Origin: Tetrapyrgos nigripes
Taxonomy: Eukaryota > Basidiomycota > Agaricomycetes > Agaricales > Campanellaceae
Direction of reading: 5' to 3'
Assembly (NCBI GenBank): GCA_013368315.1
Contig: JAACJM010000163.1
Span: 62,001-126,000 of the forward strand
Length of the DNA stretch: 64,000 nt
Shown here: positions 33,738 to 45,304 of the stretch, piece by piece
How the letters are laid out: the number at the start of each line of letters is the position of its first letter
Position numbering within the stretch: position 1 is the first letter of the stretch
Program-made: the position numbers and the translations under genes
Notes under the pieces: model-generated
The model's input: only the letters and a program-made list of their open reading frames with translations
Told to the model about the DNA's origin: nothing
Databases searched by the model: none

Positions 33738-36155
33738 CCTCCCATCCACACACCCCACATACACACACACACCCTAAAAAATTCCTCTGCCTACAAGGTG
33801 TATAGAAAAAAATCTTCTCTCTGAGAGGTGCATAGACCCTATCACGAGCTTCTGACGCTCCCTCTGAATCCGTTCTCTGACAAACATTTCAATCATAAAG
33901 AGCGGTGGTTGTTCTATATGCCTACAAGGAATGAATGAAGTTTTTAACAGTGATGTGGCCTCGTACTCGCCATGCGCAGCGTTGGCCCACACCCCTTTCA
34001 TATTGCTGGTGGGTTCTTGAGTCATCGAAAAGGTACTGATGGTCATAATGGTGGTGGTCAAAAACAAAAAGGTCGAACGAAGGTGGGTGTGAGGGCGAGG
34101 GTGAACAGCGACGTATATGTAAGCTGAAAGTACCCGTAGCCGCCCCCTTCGTCGTCGTGCAGCTTCGGTTTTAGGCTGGGCGTGCATCGACATCTGGTCT
34201 CTCTTTCAGGACTTTTACCGCCTTAAACGAGCGACCAGCGATATGTCTTCGAGTCATGGTGTACCACATGACCAGCAAGCAGAGCATGATAGTGCTACCG
34301 GGAGTCAGTACATGAAGCAGACTGCAAGGACCATACCTAGAGTGACTAAAAAGCAGAAGTATACCAGCCTGATACATATATCTCGAGTAAGTATGAAGGT
34401 GTGGATTTTCTTTTCAGCCACAATTACTGTGAAGCTTCATTAAGTACGGAAAATTTCCTAGAAGGTTGTTTAGGCACTCCCTGTTAGCTTCATATCTCCC
34501 ATGATTACAGTCTATATATAGCTACGCTGGGGAAAGGCTATATACCGAGGAGGAGCAAGATGAACGGCAGGCAGGAAGATGCCCAAAGCGGCAAATCTAT
34601 GCCACCCAATGAATCCGAGTGTTCAGTGATCAAGAGGACAATGATTAGGGTATTTATTAGATTGAAGCTTTGCTATTTTATGCTGTGCCAATGCACGCAT
34701 AGTGGAACGAGGGGTACGGTGGGGGAGCCCAAAGCGGCGAAACCTGATCCTGATTGATGCAGGAACTGACGCGACCGAATATTTCCGATTAATCCGAGGC
34801 TATATTGCAATCCCAAAGTTAGCCCAGAATCGCCCAAAAGTACTTTGGGTTCGATGAAAGAGTGAGACATGAGACGTTAACGAGTGGCAATCGAGTGGAA
34901 GGTGTTGAGGGAATTGGGTGGCAATAAGGGAATAGCCGGGGTCTGCTGGAACAAGAAGAAGGATTGAGGAGGTGTAGACAGGTGATCCGAAAAAAAACGG
35001 TCAGTAACGTAGTCGTACTAGAGAGCAGAACGGAAACGGAATCCCTTCTGCCATAGAAATCTTGTGGAGCAATTGTGGAGAGCGACTTGATCAGGTGGAA
35101 CCAGCCTGTAGCAAAGTAAGGATACAGATTGAAAGGGGAAGTATACAATAACGAGGTCCTGATGTAAAGGCTTCGAAGAGGGACACTGAAAACTGCCGGT
35201 CGCGACTCACAAATGGCTAAGTCACACTCGAACTTTGACCACTTACCATCATGTCCGGAAGACGACGTCTTCAAACGCACGAATGGAAGACACGAGAACA
35301 TGCCTAGGTGTATATTGATTTGGTAAGTTAATTACACCTAACTTGGTACTTCCATATGGGTGCCCCTCAAGTTGGACCCATGGATGGTCCAGTACAGAGC
35401 ACTGGACCGAGAAGGCTTTCGGATCCTTCGGACTGGCATTGGATTCAAGAGCTCAAAAATCCCTCATAGTACTACGATTTCACCTTGAAATTCGCGGTAG
35501 TTTGATTTGCCAGCAGCCTGTCATTCTGTTCTGTTCTGGAACATAATCACCATACCATTGCTTGTCACTACCGAAGCGAAATGGGTCCTCCGATCGAAGT
35601 AAGTCGAGCCTTAGTGTCTGTGCATTTGATTGGGTGCAACTACTGTATAATTTCGATCATAGGTTCATGGGGGCTGAGGCGTTACACATTGGACGGAGTT
35701 CATGCCTCAATGTTAGACGTCACGTCTTGATATTGTGTAGGCAGGCCTCTCGCCTGCCTCCGCTGACGGACTTTCGTTATGGACGTTGTTCAGAGGCTCC
35801 ATTACGCGTTACGAACCTACAATTCAGTCTAATTCGAGGAGCTCTGTTATGTGTTACGGAACTTATGGCCGAAATTATACGGTACACTCGTAAAGGAATG
35901 CACTACGCTTTACCAGCTGATACTTGTGTTGTTATCTCTAGGTCATACGGTTCCTCTTCCCCAGAATTACCTCTCCTTGCCTCTAAAAATAACATTACAC
36001 GTCTTCTAGACAAGTCCGAAAATGCCTCAGGGGCAGAATCTACAATATCTCGACCCCAACTATCCGGACCTGGGGTTGAGGTTGATGTGCTCGTAAATCA
36101 TTCAACCAATGACTTACGAACGTCATCACGAGAATGAATCCTGCTAGGCAACAGA
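33738..36155. other. Intergenic, weak open frames only
   Basis: Minus-strand stretches at about 34377-34171 and 34193-33774 have hydrophobic runs (MLCLLVMWYTM, FLFLTTTIMTI) but no family motif. A 191-codon plus-strand open stretch (35562-36137) begins with TTG, has no recognisable domain and lacks a good start. A GGCAGGC-CTCTC-GCCTGCC hairpin lies at about 35741-35759. I see no gene I can support. Confidence 0.35.
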
Positions 36156-36162
36156 TATAAAA
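36156..36162 (+). promoter_or_regulatory. TATA box of the dioxygenase-like gene
   Basis: TATAAAA 95 nt upstream of the ATG at 36257, a usual fungal spacing. Confidence 0.55.
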
Positions 36163-36256
36163 GCTAGCCTGATCCGATGCTCAATCTGCATCGAATTTAC
36201 TTCGACACCAGCTCTACTGTCTTAGTTACAAACTCACTCTCAACGACTCATCCAAA

Positions 36257-37363
36257 ATGCTATTTGCCACCTCTGTCATCTGCGCCGCTGTCCTGGCCGG
36301 CATTGCTTTGGGTAAGTCATTCCATCTGACAAGTCCTGAGCTACATTGATGGACTCCTTATCTTCAGCTGCACCTCTCGAACGCAGAGACTGCTCTGCTG
36401 AAGTGGCTGCTTACAACCTCGCACGTCATTCTGCACGAGTCGATGTTGATAGCAAGAGGTCTATCTACCCCACTATGCCCAACGTACGCCTCTTCATATC
36501 TTCTTCTCAGCTCACTTATTCAGTAGCAGATCTACACAGCAAGTTTGTGTCCTCGCCCCTGAAACTGTACGCCAACACGAGGTCCAACTGAGTGTGAGTA
36601 CAGACATATGTCATTCTCCGAGGTAGTATTATGAAGCTCAGGCAAATTACGACTTCTAGTCCTCCTTGGTCCGCTCAGACATCACTGAGGGTCAACCGTA
36701 AGTATCCTTCATTTCTTAGGCTCGACATTCTTCAAGAGTGATCAAAATTTCACCCTTGTATTCAGTGGTATCTTCATGCTCCTCGACATCGGTGTCCTTG
36801 ACATCACGACTTGCCAGCCTATTGAGGGCGCCATGGTCGAGGTCTGGCAGCGTGAGCACATAGTCTAGTATATATTTTTAGCTTGAATAACCCTTCCTCT
36901 CTGTTCAGCCAACAATGTCGGTGACTATGGCAAGACCTTCCTCCGTGGTGCTTTCCAAACCGGTTCCAACGGTATCGTCGAATTCACGACCATTTTCCCT
37001 GGACACCCCGCCGATGGCGCCAACCACATCAATCTCGCCGTCCACACTGGCTCCTCCATGTCCTCCGGCGTTTCTCACAACGGTCAAGTCTTCTTCACCG
37101 ATCCCTGGACAACCATCATCGGTGCTTCAGAAGGTTATAGCGCCAACACCAACCCGAGGATTATGAACGCAAACGACCCCAACTATGCAGCTGCCAACAG
37201 CGATGGATACAACGCCATCGTTGACATGGAGTCGATTGGCGATGACTGGCCATCTGGTGTCGTTGGCTACATCAGTACGTCTTTTTCAGTTATGAGAAAT
37301 TTCGAAGTATAGCTGATCTGTTGCTCTCTAGCCGTCGGTATCAACCCCAACAACTTAGTCTAG
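36257..37363 (+). CDS. Secreted intradiol ring-cleavage dioxygenase-like protein
   Basis: Seven exons join in frame: 36257-36311, 36368-36483, 36540-36593, 36660-36697, 36766-36851, 36909-37274, 37332-37363, giving 248 residues. A signal peptide is present (MLFATSVICAAVLAGIALGA), then a propeptide ending in RR. The core reads QVCVLAPETVRQHE, VRSDITEGQPGIFMLLDIGV, DITTCQPIEGAMVEVWQPN, TFLRGAFQTGSNGIVEFTTI, FPGHPADGANHINLAVHTG and NSDGYNAIVDMESIGDDWPS. This is the order of fungal extracellular intradiol dioxygenases, which open catechol rings with a non-haem iron held by two Tyr and two His. Here the usual H-I-H reads H-I-N and the PYY-type tyrosine segment near exons 3-4 is not evident, so iron binding and activity are doubtful. 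Exon 3 and 4 borders are the least sure. Confidence 0.82.
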
Positions 37364-37790
37364 TGAAGTAGCAAGCGCCGCCGCCGGCACGAAAACGATG
37401 CTACAAGCAAGGAATAAAGTGGTAGTCTGGAATGCATTGTTAATTTCTTTCATGTAACTTTACTACGTGGGATAACACTGAGGGATTTGTTGAGATTTCT
37501 CTTGCACCCAGCAAAAGTAACCGCCGCCCTGCTTGGGGCGACAACGAAGATCGCTGACGGTAAGTATATCAGAGTTCTAGATCCTATTCCTATACATACA
37601 AGCGACAATCTCTTCAGATCATTGCAATTCTTAGTCTCCAGTTTGTCTCGACTACAAAGCTCGATGCTTAATCCACACTGATGCTAACGCGGTACGCATC
37701 ACAGCCTCCCAAGTAAATCGAGGGGTGGACGTCCGAAGGTAGGCTAATCAAGACGGTAAGGACATCACCATGAGTAGGGGTCTAACAGCG

Positions 37791-39388
37791 TCAGAAAGAA
37801 CGAGACATCCTCACCAAAGCATCCGGCTTATTACCCAAAATCTTCTCAATCTTTTCGAGAATCTCTGGCGTCAGCTTGTTCATGACTTCTATCGCTTTCA
37901 AGTTCTCGAGGACTTGTTCGGGTTTGGTAGCACCCAGGATGACGGTGGAAGTGTTGGGGTTCCTGGCTACCCATGCGAGGGCGAGAACGGCGGGGGTCGT
38001 GTCGAGTTCTGTATGAAATGAGAGATCAGATGAGCGACGAGATACGGGATGTAGCACTGGATTCAACGTGTCCAGGACGGGTACTCTCACCTTCCTTTGC
38101 CAATTTCGTCAATTCTATAACTTTCCTAATCTTCTCCTTACCCTCCGTGTTCTGTAATCCTTCAATGGTCTTCGAAAAGAAGGTCTTCTCAACATCGAGC
38201 CTCGAACCCTCCGGAATACCATCGTTATATTTGCCAGTCAGCAGACCACCAGCGAGTGCAGAGAAGACGGTTGTTCCGATGCCGTATTTGCGGTAGACTT
38301 TGGCATATTCCTTCTCTGGGCGTTCACGATGGAACATGCTACGAAGATACTTAGATAAAGGGGATAAGGAACCAAATGGACAACGCACTGGTGCTGGCAT
38401 TGCTCTGCAACTGGTCCCATGAGGTTGAGCTTGGTAGCGATATCTGTTAGGGGTAAAGAGTGAGTATCATATTCGCATACATGAATCCACGAGCATCTTA
38501 CGGAAAGCCTCTTCGATATCTTCCGCAGACCATTCTGAAGTAGCCCAGTAGAAGGCCTGCGTGTGCGTTCATATAAGCATGACATATTGCATTCCGCGCC
38601 GGGACTCCGTCGGGATACGTACCCATCCTTGCTCGATCACAAAGTTGAAGGCACGAACTGTCTCTTCCATGGGAACTACGCAAACACATACGTCAGAATG
38701 AGACTACTCCATCATCAAAATGAAACACACCACTATGGTCAGGACGATGCGCAAAAATAACGTCAACGTAATCCAATCCAAGTCGGGCAAGCGATTCCTG
38801 AGTTCCTTCGATGATGCTGCCCATATCGTCGGGTCAGCCTGACATATCTGTGAACGAGAAACAACGAGGACTGACTGTTTGCGCGAGAGACCGGCTGAGT
38901 TTGGTGCCTTTCTCCCTACCCCCCAGAATAGCTTCGTAGTTACAATCAGATCAGAACGACGAAACCCAAGTTCCTTAATGGCATTTCCCCTGTAGCATGA
39001 TCAGCACGGAGGTCACAGATGAACACAGATACTACGTACATATCAATCTCAGATTCTCCCTTGTTATAAGCCTCAGCCGTGTCAAACATATTGATACCGT
39101 TCTCGAAGGCGACTTTGATAATTTCCTGGCAAAGTTGAGTTGCAGTGAGCCCCAGAAATGGTCATTTCCGCGGTTTGCTCACCGTGGTACGAGGTCCTCG
39201 AACGGACTGGCCCAACGTCAGCCCTGTAGAGCTTTATCAGCCAGATATCGGCCATACATCACCAATACATACGTACATCCTCCAAGGGAAAATACCGGTA
39301 CCCTCAATCCACTGGGGCCTAGCCTTCTAAAAGGCATGTTTTTGGGATTATACTCTACTTTGACATCGGTTTGCACTGCCGGTGGCAT
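37791..39388 (-). CDS. Aldo-keto reductase, voltage-gated K+ channel beta-subunit type (AKR6-like)
   Basis: Minus-strand gene of about ten exons, about 350 residues. Start ATG 39388 ([20 protein letters not shown]), stop 37791. First exons: 39388-39277, 39223-39183, 39125-39040. The product follows the TIM-barrel order: [37 protein letters not shown] (catalytic Asp and Tyr), [11 protein letters not shown] (Lys), [12 protein letters not shown] (His), [37 protein letters not shown] and [20 protein letters not shown] (NADPH-binding). All four catalytic residues are present. The family reduces aldehydes and ketones with NADPH; KLFWG and HRPD are typical of the AKR6/KCNAB-like branch. It is cytosolic (no signal). 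Divergent from the isochorismatase-like gene, with 484 bp between the two starts. Confidence 0.9.
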
Positions 39389-39872
39389 TTTTGACGGTCT
39401 TGGAGTTGAAAGCAAGCGGCTCTTGGAGGAAAAAAGTAGAGGGACGAGATTATCAACTCGACTCTCATCCTGGTTTGTAATATAGGTACACCGGCCCGAT
39501 CTTATAAATACCCGGGCCCCTGCTGATCAATATCGATCAATCCTCAAGTATCTTCGCACGACTCGCACTGGACGTTATAGGTCAAACCGGTTTTCGTACT
39601 TCATACTTCGCCGACGCTGGCTTTCAATTCATGTTATCAGGGCTTCTAAAGCTATGCCACTGGGAAGTCAAGCATCGTGCTCTATCACTAATTTAATTCA
39701 CAGCTTATCAAGTGACCAACACTTCGCAGAGGAGCTCGAGGCACTCAGTACTTTGACAATCGAAGAATAGAGAGTATCGCATGATGAGTTTGCTTCTATG
39801 ATAAGAAAACCAAAATACCTCTTGCCGCAGTATAAAAGCCTGTCATACGGTCTCGATACGCAAACCGCTACC
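39389..39872. promoter_or_regulatory. Divergent promoter region between two genes
   Basis: The 484-bp gap separates the starts of the aldo-keto reductase (left, minus) and the isochorismatase-like gene (right, plus). A TATAAAA at 39831-39837 serves the right gene, only 36 nt before its ATG. A TATTTATAA-like box on the minus strand near 39501-39510 could serve the left gene, about 115 nt before its ATG. A shared control region is possible. Confidence 0.5.
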
Positions 39873-41214
39873 ATGAGGCTTCTCAATTTGAGCATCGGTC
39901 TAAGCTGGCTCTCGCAAGTCTTATTCCTCCTTCCGGGCAGCCCTGCAGCTTCCCAGAGTCTCTCCAACGACTCGAACGTGTTTGGAAACCCGCTGAACTT
40001 TTGGACGAAGCTAGATGGAGGTGGTTGGGATGTATGTTTTCGAATTTCTTACTTTACGCACTTGATACCCATCATTTTCCTCAACAGCTAACCCGTGGGG
40101 TAACCGCGAACGCAATAACCCTCCCTGTTCCGAGAGGTCCTATTACTATTCAGCCCAATACCACAGCGCTCGTTATCATCGATATGCAGAACTACTTCCT
40201 GCATCCTAGCTTGGGAGGAGATCCATTGGGAAGGGCTATCGTTCGTGCGTTGATATACAATTTCCATTCCCGATTACATTGTCTGAGATAACGGATGCAA
40301 CGGTATCTACAGCGACAACCATAAATGCAATCCACGCCTTCCGAGCCGCAGGGATGCCCGTCCTTTGGACCAATTGGGGTTTGACTGAATTCGACCGTAT
40401 GTCCTTCGTTTAGCTCAGGCTATCCTCTCCCTAAAGTTCCTACTGATCAATACATCTGACAATGAAGTGATCCGCATGCCCCCCGCATTTCTCAAAGGCT
40501 TTTCCTCCGACGGCACCTCAAAAACAACCTTTGGAAGTGACATGGGTAGGATCGTCGTACCACAATCAAACCCATCTATCTCTGCGAGTGCCAGTACTCC
40601 AGGTCCGAATATGACTGTGGAGGTAGGAAGGTTGTTGATGAGAGGAAGTTGGAATGCGCAGCCGTGAGTTAAACCGACTTTCAGAAGGAAGTGTACGACT
40701 CAGGTGAATTTGGACACGTATAGATGGGGGGATCTCTTGACTGAACAGGTCCAGGGAGTGGCTAATGGGACTGATTTCTATTTCAATAAAAGTGAGTTCT
40801 TCTACTAGCTACTATCGTGGTAATTCTGAATCAGTAAATTCTCCTCCCGACATAGATCGCCTTTCAGGAATGTGGGGCCCATCAACTCCCATGCAACAAT
40901 GGCTTGAGGATCACAGTATGACTACGATCTTTTTCGGAGGCGTCAATATCGATCAGTGTGTATGGGGAACGTTATTGGAGTACGTCTGTCCTACACCTCT
41001 TGCATAGTCTTCCTCTTCTCTTACCAAAGGAATCACTGCTTGATTACCCTCCCAAAGCTCCTACTACAAAGGTTACGACGTGATCTTGCTGGACGATATC
41101 TCTGCTACGACATCTCCAAGAGCTGCAACCCAGATGGTGGACTTTAACGCTGCATTGAATGGTTGGAGAGCGAATACAACTGATATTTTGGAGGCTTTGA
41201 TGGGCGCGGCTTAG
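39873..41214 (+). CDS. Secreted isochorismatase-family cysteine hydrolase
   Basis: Seven exons join in frame: 39873-40031, 40088-40244, 40313-40396, 40468-40663, 40724-40791, 40856-40979, 41058-41214. They give 314 residues. The N-terminus is a signal peptide (LSQVLFLLPGSPAASQ). The hydrolase fold follows: TALVIIDMQNYFLHPSLGGD holds the catalytic Asp, NAIHAFRAAGMPVLWTNWG is strand/helix 2, FFGGVNIDQCVWGTLLDSYY holds the nucleophile Cys, and GYDVILLDDISATTSPRAAT is the last strand. The third catalytic residue (usually Lys) is not pinned down. The family hydrolyses amides or vinyl ethers (isochorismate, nicotinamide, carbamates, ureas). Substrate here is unknown. A secreted form is common in basidiomycetes. 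It converges with the aminotransferase gene: stop codons are 107 bp apart. Confidence 0.9.
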
Positions 41215-41321
41215 GAACGTGGATAAAATGAAGATAAATGAAGTGCATAACTATGGGTACACTATCTAACCTATCTATCTAAGCAAGCAAAAGAAAACGG
41301 CCATTCATTTACGTTAGTAGA

Positions 41322-42447
41322 CTACGAACTAGTTTGGACGCCCCAGCTTCTCTCAAACACCCTAGCCATCCTCTTGGCGCCCAATTCCATCTCTTCTCGC
41401 TGTATCATGTAGTGTGGGGTAAGGAAGGGATATACGAGGAGATTGATTGGGAGATTATTCAGTCAATGAAAAGTCAACTAGTCAGTATATCCTTAAAATA
41501 CTGGGGAGAGACTAAGTATTCACCGTCTCAAACGAAAACGCCAACCTAAAGAACGCCACACCCTCTTCCTGCTTCGCACGTTGGTTTGGACCGACGATAG
41601 GTGTGTGGTATGAGCCTGGTGCGAGGAGGACCTAGCGTACCGACATATCATTTAGTATTAGGAGGTTTCAATCATGATAGTGTGCGTACAAACATACTTT
41701 CTCCTCAATCATCTCCATCCAGATCTTCGTCTCCCATATACCCTCAGGATGTTCCTCTCCAGCAGCTTTGAGCGCCTTAAAGGTTGGATTGTGGGACAGG
41801 TAGAGTTTGATCCAGAGGAACATGCCTCCCTGTGTCAGGCGAGGTAAATATGGTAAGTATAAGACAGACAAAAGAGAGGACGGGTAACTAGTACGACGAA
41901 CGCACCTTTGGAGCACTAAAACTGAACATCATACTCTTCTCCAATTCATCTACGCTTGACCCTATTCCTGACGGCCCGTGCCCTTTTGGAAAAGTAACAT
42001 AATCATCCACAATCCCCATCTTACCCATCTTCATAAACTCGGGTGTAGGACATACATCGAATTCCGCAAACAGGATATCGCACTGTGGAGAAAATCATCA
42101 TACGTCAATCAGTAACCACCGTTCTCATAGCAAGTACTTGTTGATGGTGACCAATACAACTGGGAGACTCACCAACCAATTCCTCCGAGCCGTATACACA
42201 CCTCTCAACCCCCAGAACCATCTCAACAGTCCTTCATGACCCCATCCTTGTTTTCCAACGAGTTGTTCAATAATCGCTATAGGCCACCCACCCGGCGCCT
42301 GAGTCGTCACCTCCGTAGCGCGTAAAAGACGTTCAGAGAAGATAGGGTTACAGATGAAGTATCCGAGGCGGTTGCCTGGGCCTAGGGTCTACAACATCAT
42401 ATGATCATCAGAGTCAGTGTAAGAGTGGCTCTCAAAAAGGAAGACAA

Positions 42448-42478
<31 letters not shown>

Positions 42479-43996
42479 AGAAATATAGTAAACACACACC
42501 TTACTAAATGTCTCCAGCCGAATAACCCTCCCTTGATAATCCAAACTCACAAAGCTGGGTACGAGGCTCTCGATCAATAACTCTTCCGTGAAAACTGCTT
42601 CGCCATTGGGTTTACCCTGGGAAGGAGAATTGGAACCGTTTGAACCATTTGGAGGAGACCCATTTGACAGAGACGGACTCGAATATTCCTCCATCTGCAA
42701 AAAATAATACGGATCGTCCTCACATATAATCACATCCCACTTTACACAAATCTCATAAATCTCCTTCTTACGTTCAAGGGAGAGAGTGGATCCGGTGGGG
42801 TTTTGGCCCGTTGGGACGATGTAGAGTCTGTCGTAGTCATCATCAGCGCTCAGCACTGTTAGGAAGAGGTTGGGAAGAGGACTCGCAGAGATAAAAGGAA
42901 AGAAAGAACTCATAAAGGACCAGGAAGGAAGTAGAAAAAAGAAGAGTAGTGACTCACAACGTCGGCCTCCTCTCCCCTTCCCATGTACTCAAAATCCTCT
43001 CCAAATCTCCAGGAACAACCCCATCCTTATCCAACCCCACCGGGACACCCCTACACCCCATCGGAGCCCAAACAGCTTGTGCGGAAGCGTAGGTGTGCTG
43101 TTCGATTAGGATAGGGTCGCCTGTTCGATGGAAACCAGCTCGAGTCAGTCTCCGATCACTACGATATTCAAATACACAGATTGAGAGAAAGGATACGCAC
43201 CCGGCTCACACAAAATATTGATAACCTTATTCCACGCATCTGTATTACCAAAGTTGAGAAGGATTTCGAAATCGCTATAAGCTGGACGGAAGACCCGAGA
43301 CACAAAGTTGTGGAGGAAGGAGGAGAGGGTTGGGGAACCATGGGCGGTGCCTGCAGGGGGGAGGAGGGGGGGGGGGCGTAGAAGGACATCGTCAGACAAT
43401 GATATGGATCAGGTATTATGAAAAGGATGGAGGAAAGGATAGCTCGTTACTCACCGTATTGAAGAGCAGCAGAAAGATTATTCGGGTGTCCGGGTGAAGG
43501 GTGTTTGAGGATCGATATGTCCATAGGGCTTGAACTAGCGTCCTGTCTCTGTTGTTGAGTAAGATCTGTCTCTGGGGCATAGACTTGAAGTTGAAGTGAG
43601 GTGTACGGAAATAACGAGGGATGAGGAAGGCCTGTAGTGGATATATACAGCGGACGAGTCAGACACCAGCCATGGCAAAGCCATAGTAAAACCGAAGAAA
43701 AGATGAAGCAGCTTAACGCACCTCCAGCTAGACTAATCATCCCAGGTTCACGCATATCTACATTAACAACCACGCAACAATATTCATAAGCTTTAAGACA
43801 CGTTCCATCTCCAAAGAAATCATAAAACTCGCTCACACTTGATAAGATCCTTCAAAGGACTCGGCACTCGAGACCTACTGAGTGTGTTGAGATGATGAGA
43901 GAGATCGATAGACTTGGGCAAGTTGGGCTTGGGCTTCAACTCGTTCTTGTGGTTGATTCCGGTCAATTCGGTTTCGTTCTCGATTGCGAAGGGCAT
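41322..43996 (-). CDS. PLP-dependent aminotransferase, aromatic/2-aminoadipate type (class I/II)
   Basis: Minus-strand multi-exon gene. ATG 43996 (MPFAIENETELTGINHKNEL), last exon 41399-41322 ending FERSWGVQTSS*. Landmarks in order: SRVPSPLKDLI, EPGMISLAGGLPHPSLFPY, ILLNFGNTDAWNKVINILCE, DRLYIVPTGQNPTGSTLSLE, DVIICEDDPYYFLQ (PLP-ring Asp and Tyr), VIRLETFSKTLGPGNRLGY (PLP Lys), QAPGGWPIAIIEQLVG, PKGGMFLWIK and FFRLAFSFET. This matches fungal ARO8-like enzymes that transfer amino groups of aromatic amino acids or 2-aminoadipate/kynurenine to 2-oxoglutarate in the cytosol. An insert rich in Asn/Gly/Ser/Pro (about 42690-42605) follows the YYFLQ segment. An intron near 42450 carries a GAAA microsatellite and another near 43370 a run of ten G. 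A TATA box lies upstream. Confidence 0.9.
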
Positions 43997-44082
43997 GGTA
44001 ATTTAGAGAGAAGAGAGATGAAATACTAAGGAAGAGGGAAGAGGATGCTGCTTGGGTACGATGTCCTGGATCGTCCTTAGCT

Positions 44083-44089
44083 TTTTATA
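44083..44089 (-). promoter_or_regulatory. TATA box of the aminotransferase gene
   Basis: TATAAAA on the minus strand, 87 nt upstream of the ATG at 43996. Confidence 0.55.
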
Positions 44090-44612
44090 GAGCAAGAAAG
44101 AACGGCTTCTTCCGACCGCAAGATCACTGAATTGACCTCTTTGTTTTAGCGGCAGCAGTAAGAATGAAGAAGCTGTTAAGGAGAAACGAAACAGGCGAGC
44201 TGTTGATTCACAGCGAGTGCATGTATGGAAATTTTAAAAATGAGAACAGTGAAATGGTCAGCAAATCGGTCGACACTTCGGCGATTAGTGATGAAATGAA
44301 CTACAGCCAGGAAAAAATAAATTACTATGCCCAGCTAAATTATCCGAACCGGTGGAGATCAATCCGGATGTAGTGGGCATCAGATAGACGGATATTGCAT
44401 TTGGCCGGGGCAAGATAAGGGTAGGATTTAAGAATAGCGAGCGCTCGAACCTAAGCATGTCCTGAAAGTGTCTTGGAATGAAGGAAAGACCACCATCTTC
44501 AGACTTATCTACAATTTAAGGACGATATCCATGTTGTAGTTCTGTAAACTAACGAAAATTAGCTGAGACGGACCAGTCAGCGTTGTCTACAATTGTTGTT
44601 CTGAACTTTCCA

Positions 44613-45088
44613 ATGAATATGATCGATCACCGATCAACCCCCCTGGAGGTCAGAAAAGAATCGGGTGTATGTCAAAAAAGCTTTTTCGCACTACTCTCGA
44701 GGGGTGCTCATGCATTAAAAGGCAGTCGGAGCCCCGGCGGGTCGAGATAGAATACCATGAAGGAAAGAATTTATACACCATTCCAACCAAATGGCAACGA
44801 CCCCGGTTGCCACTAGTACCCCATTAATGCATCTGCTCATACATGCATGATCAAGTCTGGAGTACATGGATAGATCCAGTCCGTCTACAAAAAAGTTTAA
44901 GTTATCTTCGCCTGTTGAGATAGAACAACCAATTGCAACGGAGCTCACTCGAGGAGAAACAAATAAAAATGACCGTGACATTGCCAAAAAGGACAAACTG
45001 GAATCGAATCAAAAGTAGTAAAACTACACGGGTACCCAGTACGGTCGTAAAACAAACATAAGTAAGAGGTAGAGGTGACGGCGGTCGT
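44613..45088. repeat. Segmental duplication, copy 1
   Basis: Similar to 49480-49973 in the same orientation. Shared stretches: CGATCA..CGATCA, TGCATTAA...GGCGGGTCGAG, CCATTAATGCAT, ACAACCAATTGCAA, GTAAAACTACAC, and AACATAAGTAAGAGGT. Identity is clearly imperfect, with indels. The copy sits just upstream of the permease start; copy 2 sits just downstream of the JEN gene stop. Confidence 0.78.
44711..44830 (-). pseudogene. tRNA-Gly-like pseudogene with enlarged intron
   Basis: Reads on the minus strand from GCATTAA (5' acceptor, 44830) to TTAATGC-A (44711). The acceptor stem is intact, GGGTCG/CGACCC pairs in the anticodon arm, and the loop has TTGCCA as in the copy at 49606-49696. The intron is about 50 nt. 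The T arm reads GGGGC-TCCGACT-GCCTT, which has lost the TTCGA loop and does not pair well, so this copy is probably dead. Confidence 0.6.
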
Positions 45089-45304
45089 ATCCTCGATAGT
45101 CCTCACCTTGTACAAGTTGTAGCACTCAATGAAACCTCAAGCAGTTCTAGCCGTTCGACCGGCACTCACTAGGCACTGATATTATGGCAAGTGATACACT
45201 TTAAAGTCCGCTTACGACGGTCCAACACTGAAGTACTTTTGGAACCTATTGGTACCGAGCCGATGTAATCCCCAACGCTTACTTTCCTTTCTTCATCCTT
45301 CATC

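Larger units (their letters stand above)
44090..45304. other. Intergenic region with a duplicated tRNA-bearing segment
   Basis: Divergent gap between aminotransferase and permease starts. No protein gene is supported. 44613-45088 is similar to 49480-49973 (see the repeat entries) and contains a degraded tRNA gene. Confidence 0.5.

Noticed and set aside
34171..34377. Hydrophobic minus-strand stretch as a membrane-protein gene
   Set aside because: One or two hydrophobic runs only, no joinable exons and no family motif.
35562..36137. 191-codon plus-strand open frame
   Set aside because: Begins with TTG, not ATG, and no family is recognised.
36905..37087. Gly/Val-rich minus-strand frame opposite the dioxygenase-like gene
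   Set aside because: Shadow of the real plus-strand exon, whose splicing and motifs are clear.
43168..43399. Proline-rich frame near the G/C homopolymer in the aminotransferase gene
   Set aside because: The C-rich run is the polypyrimidine end of an intron; the exon starts after CTGCAG.
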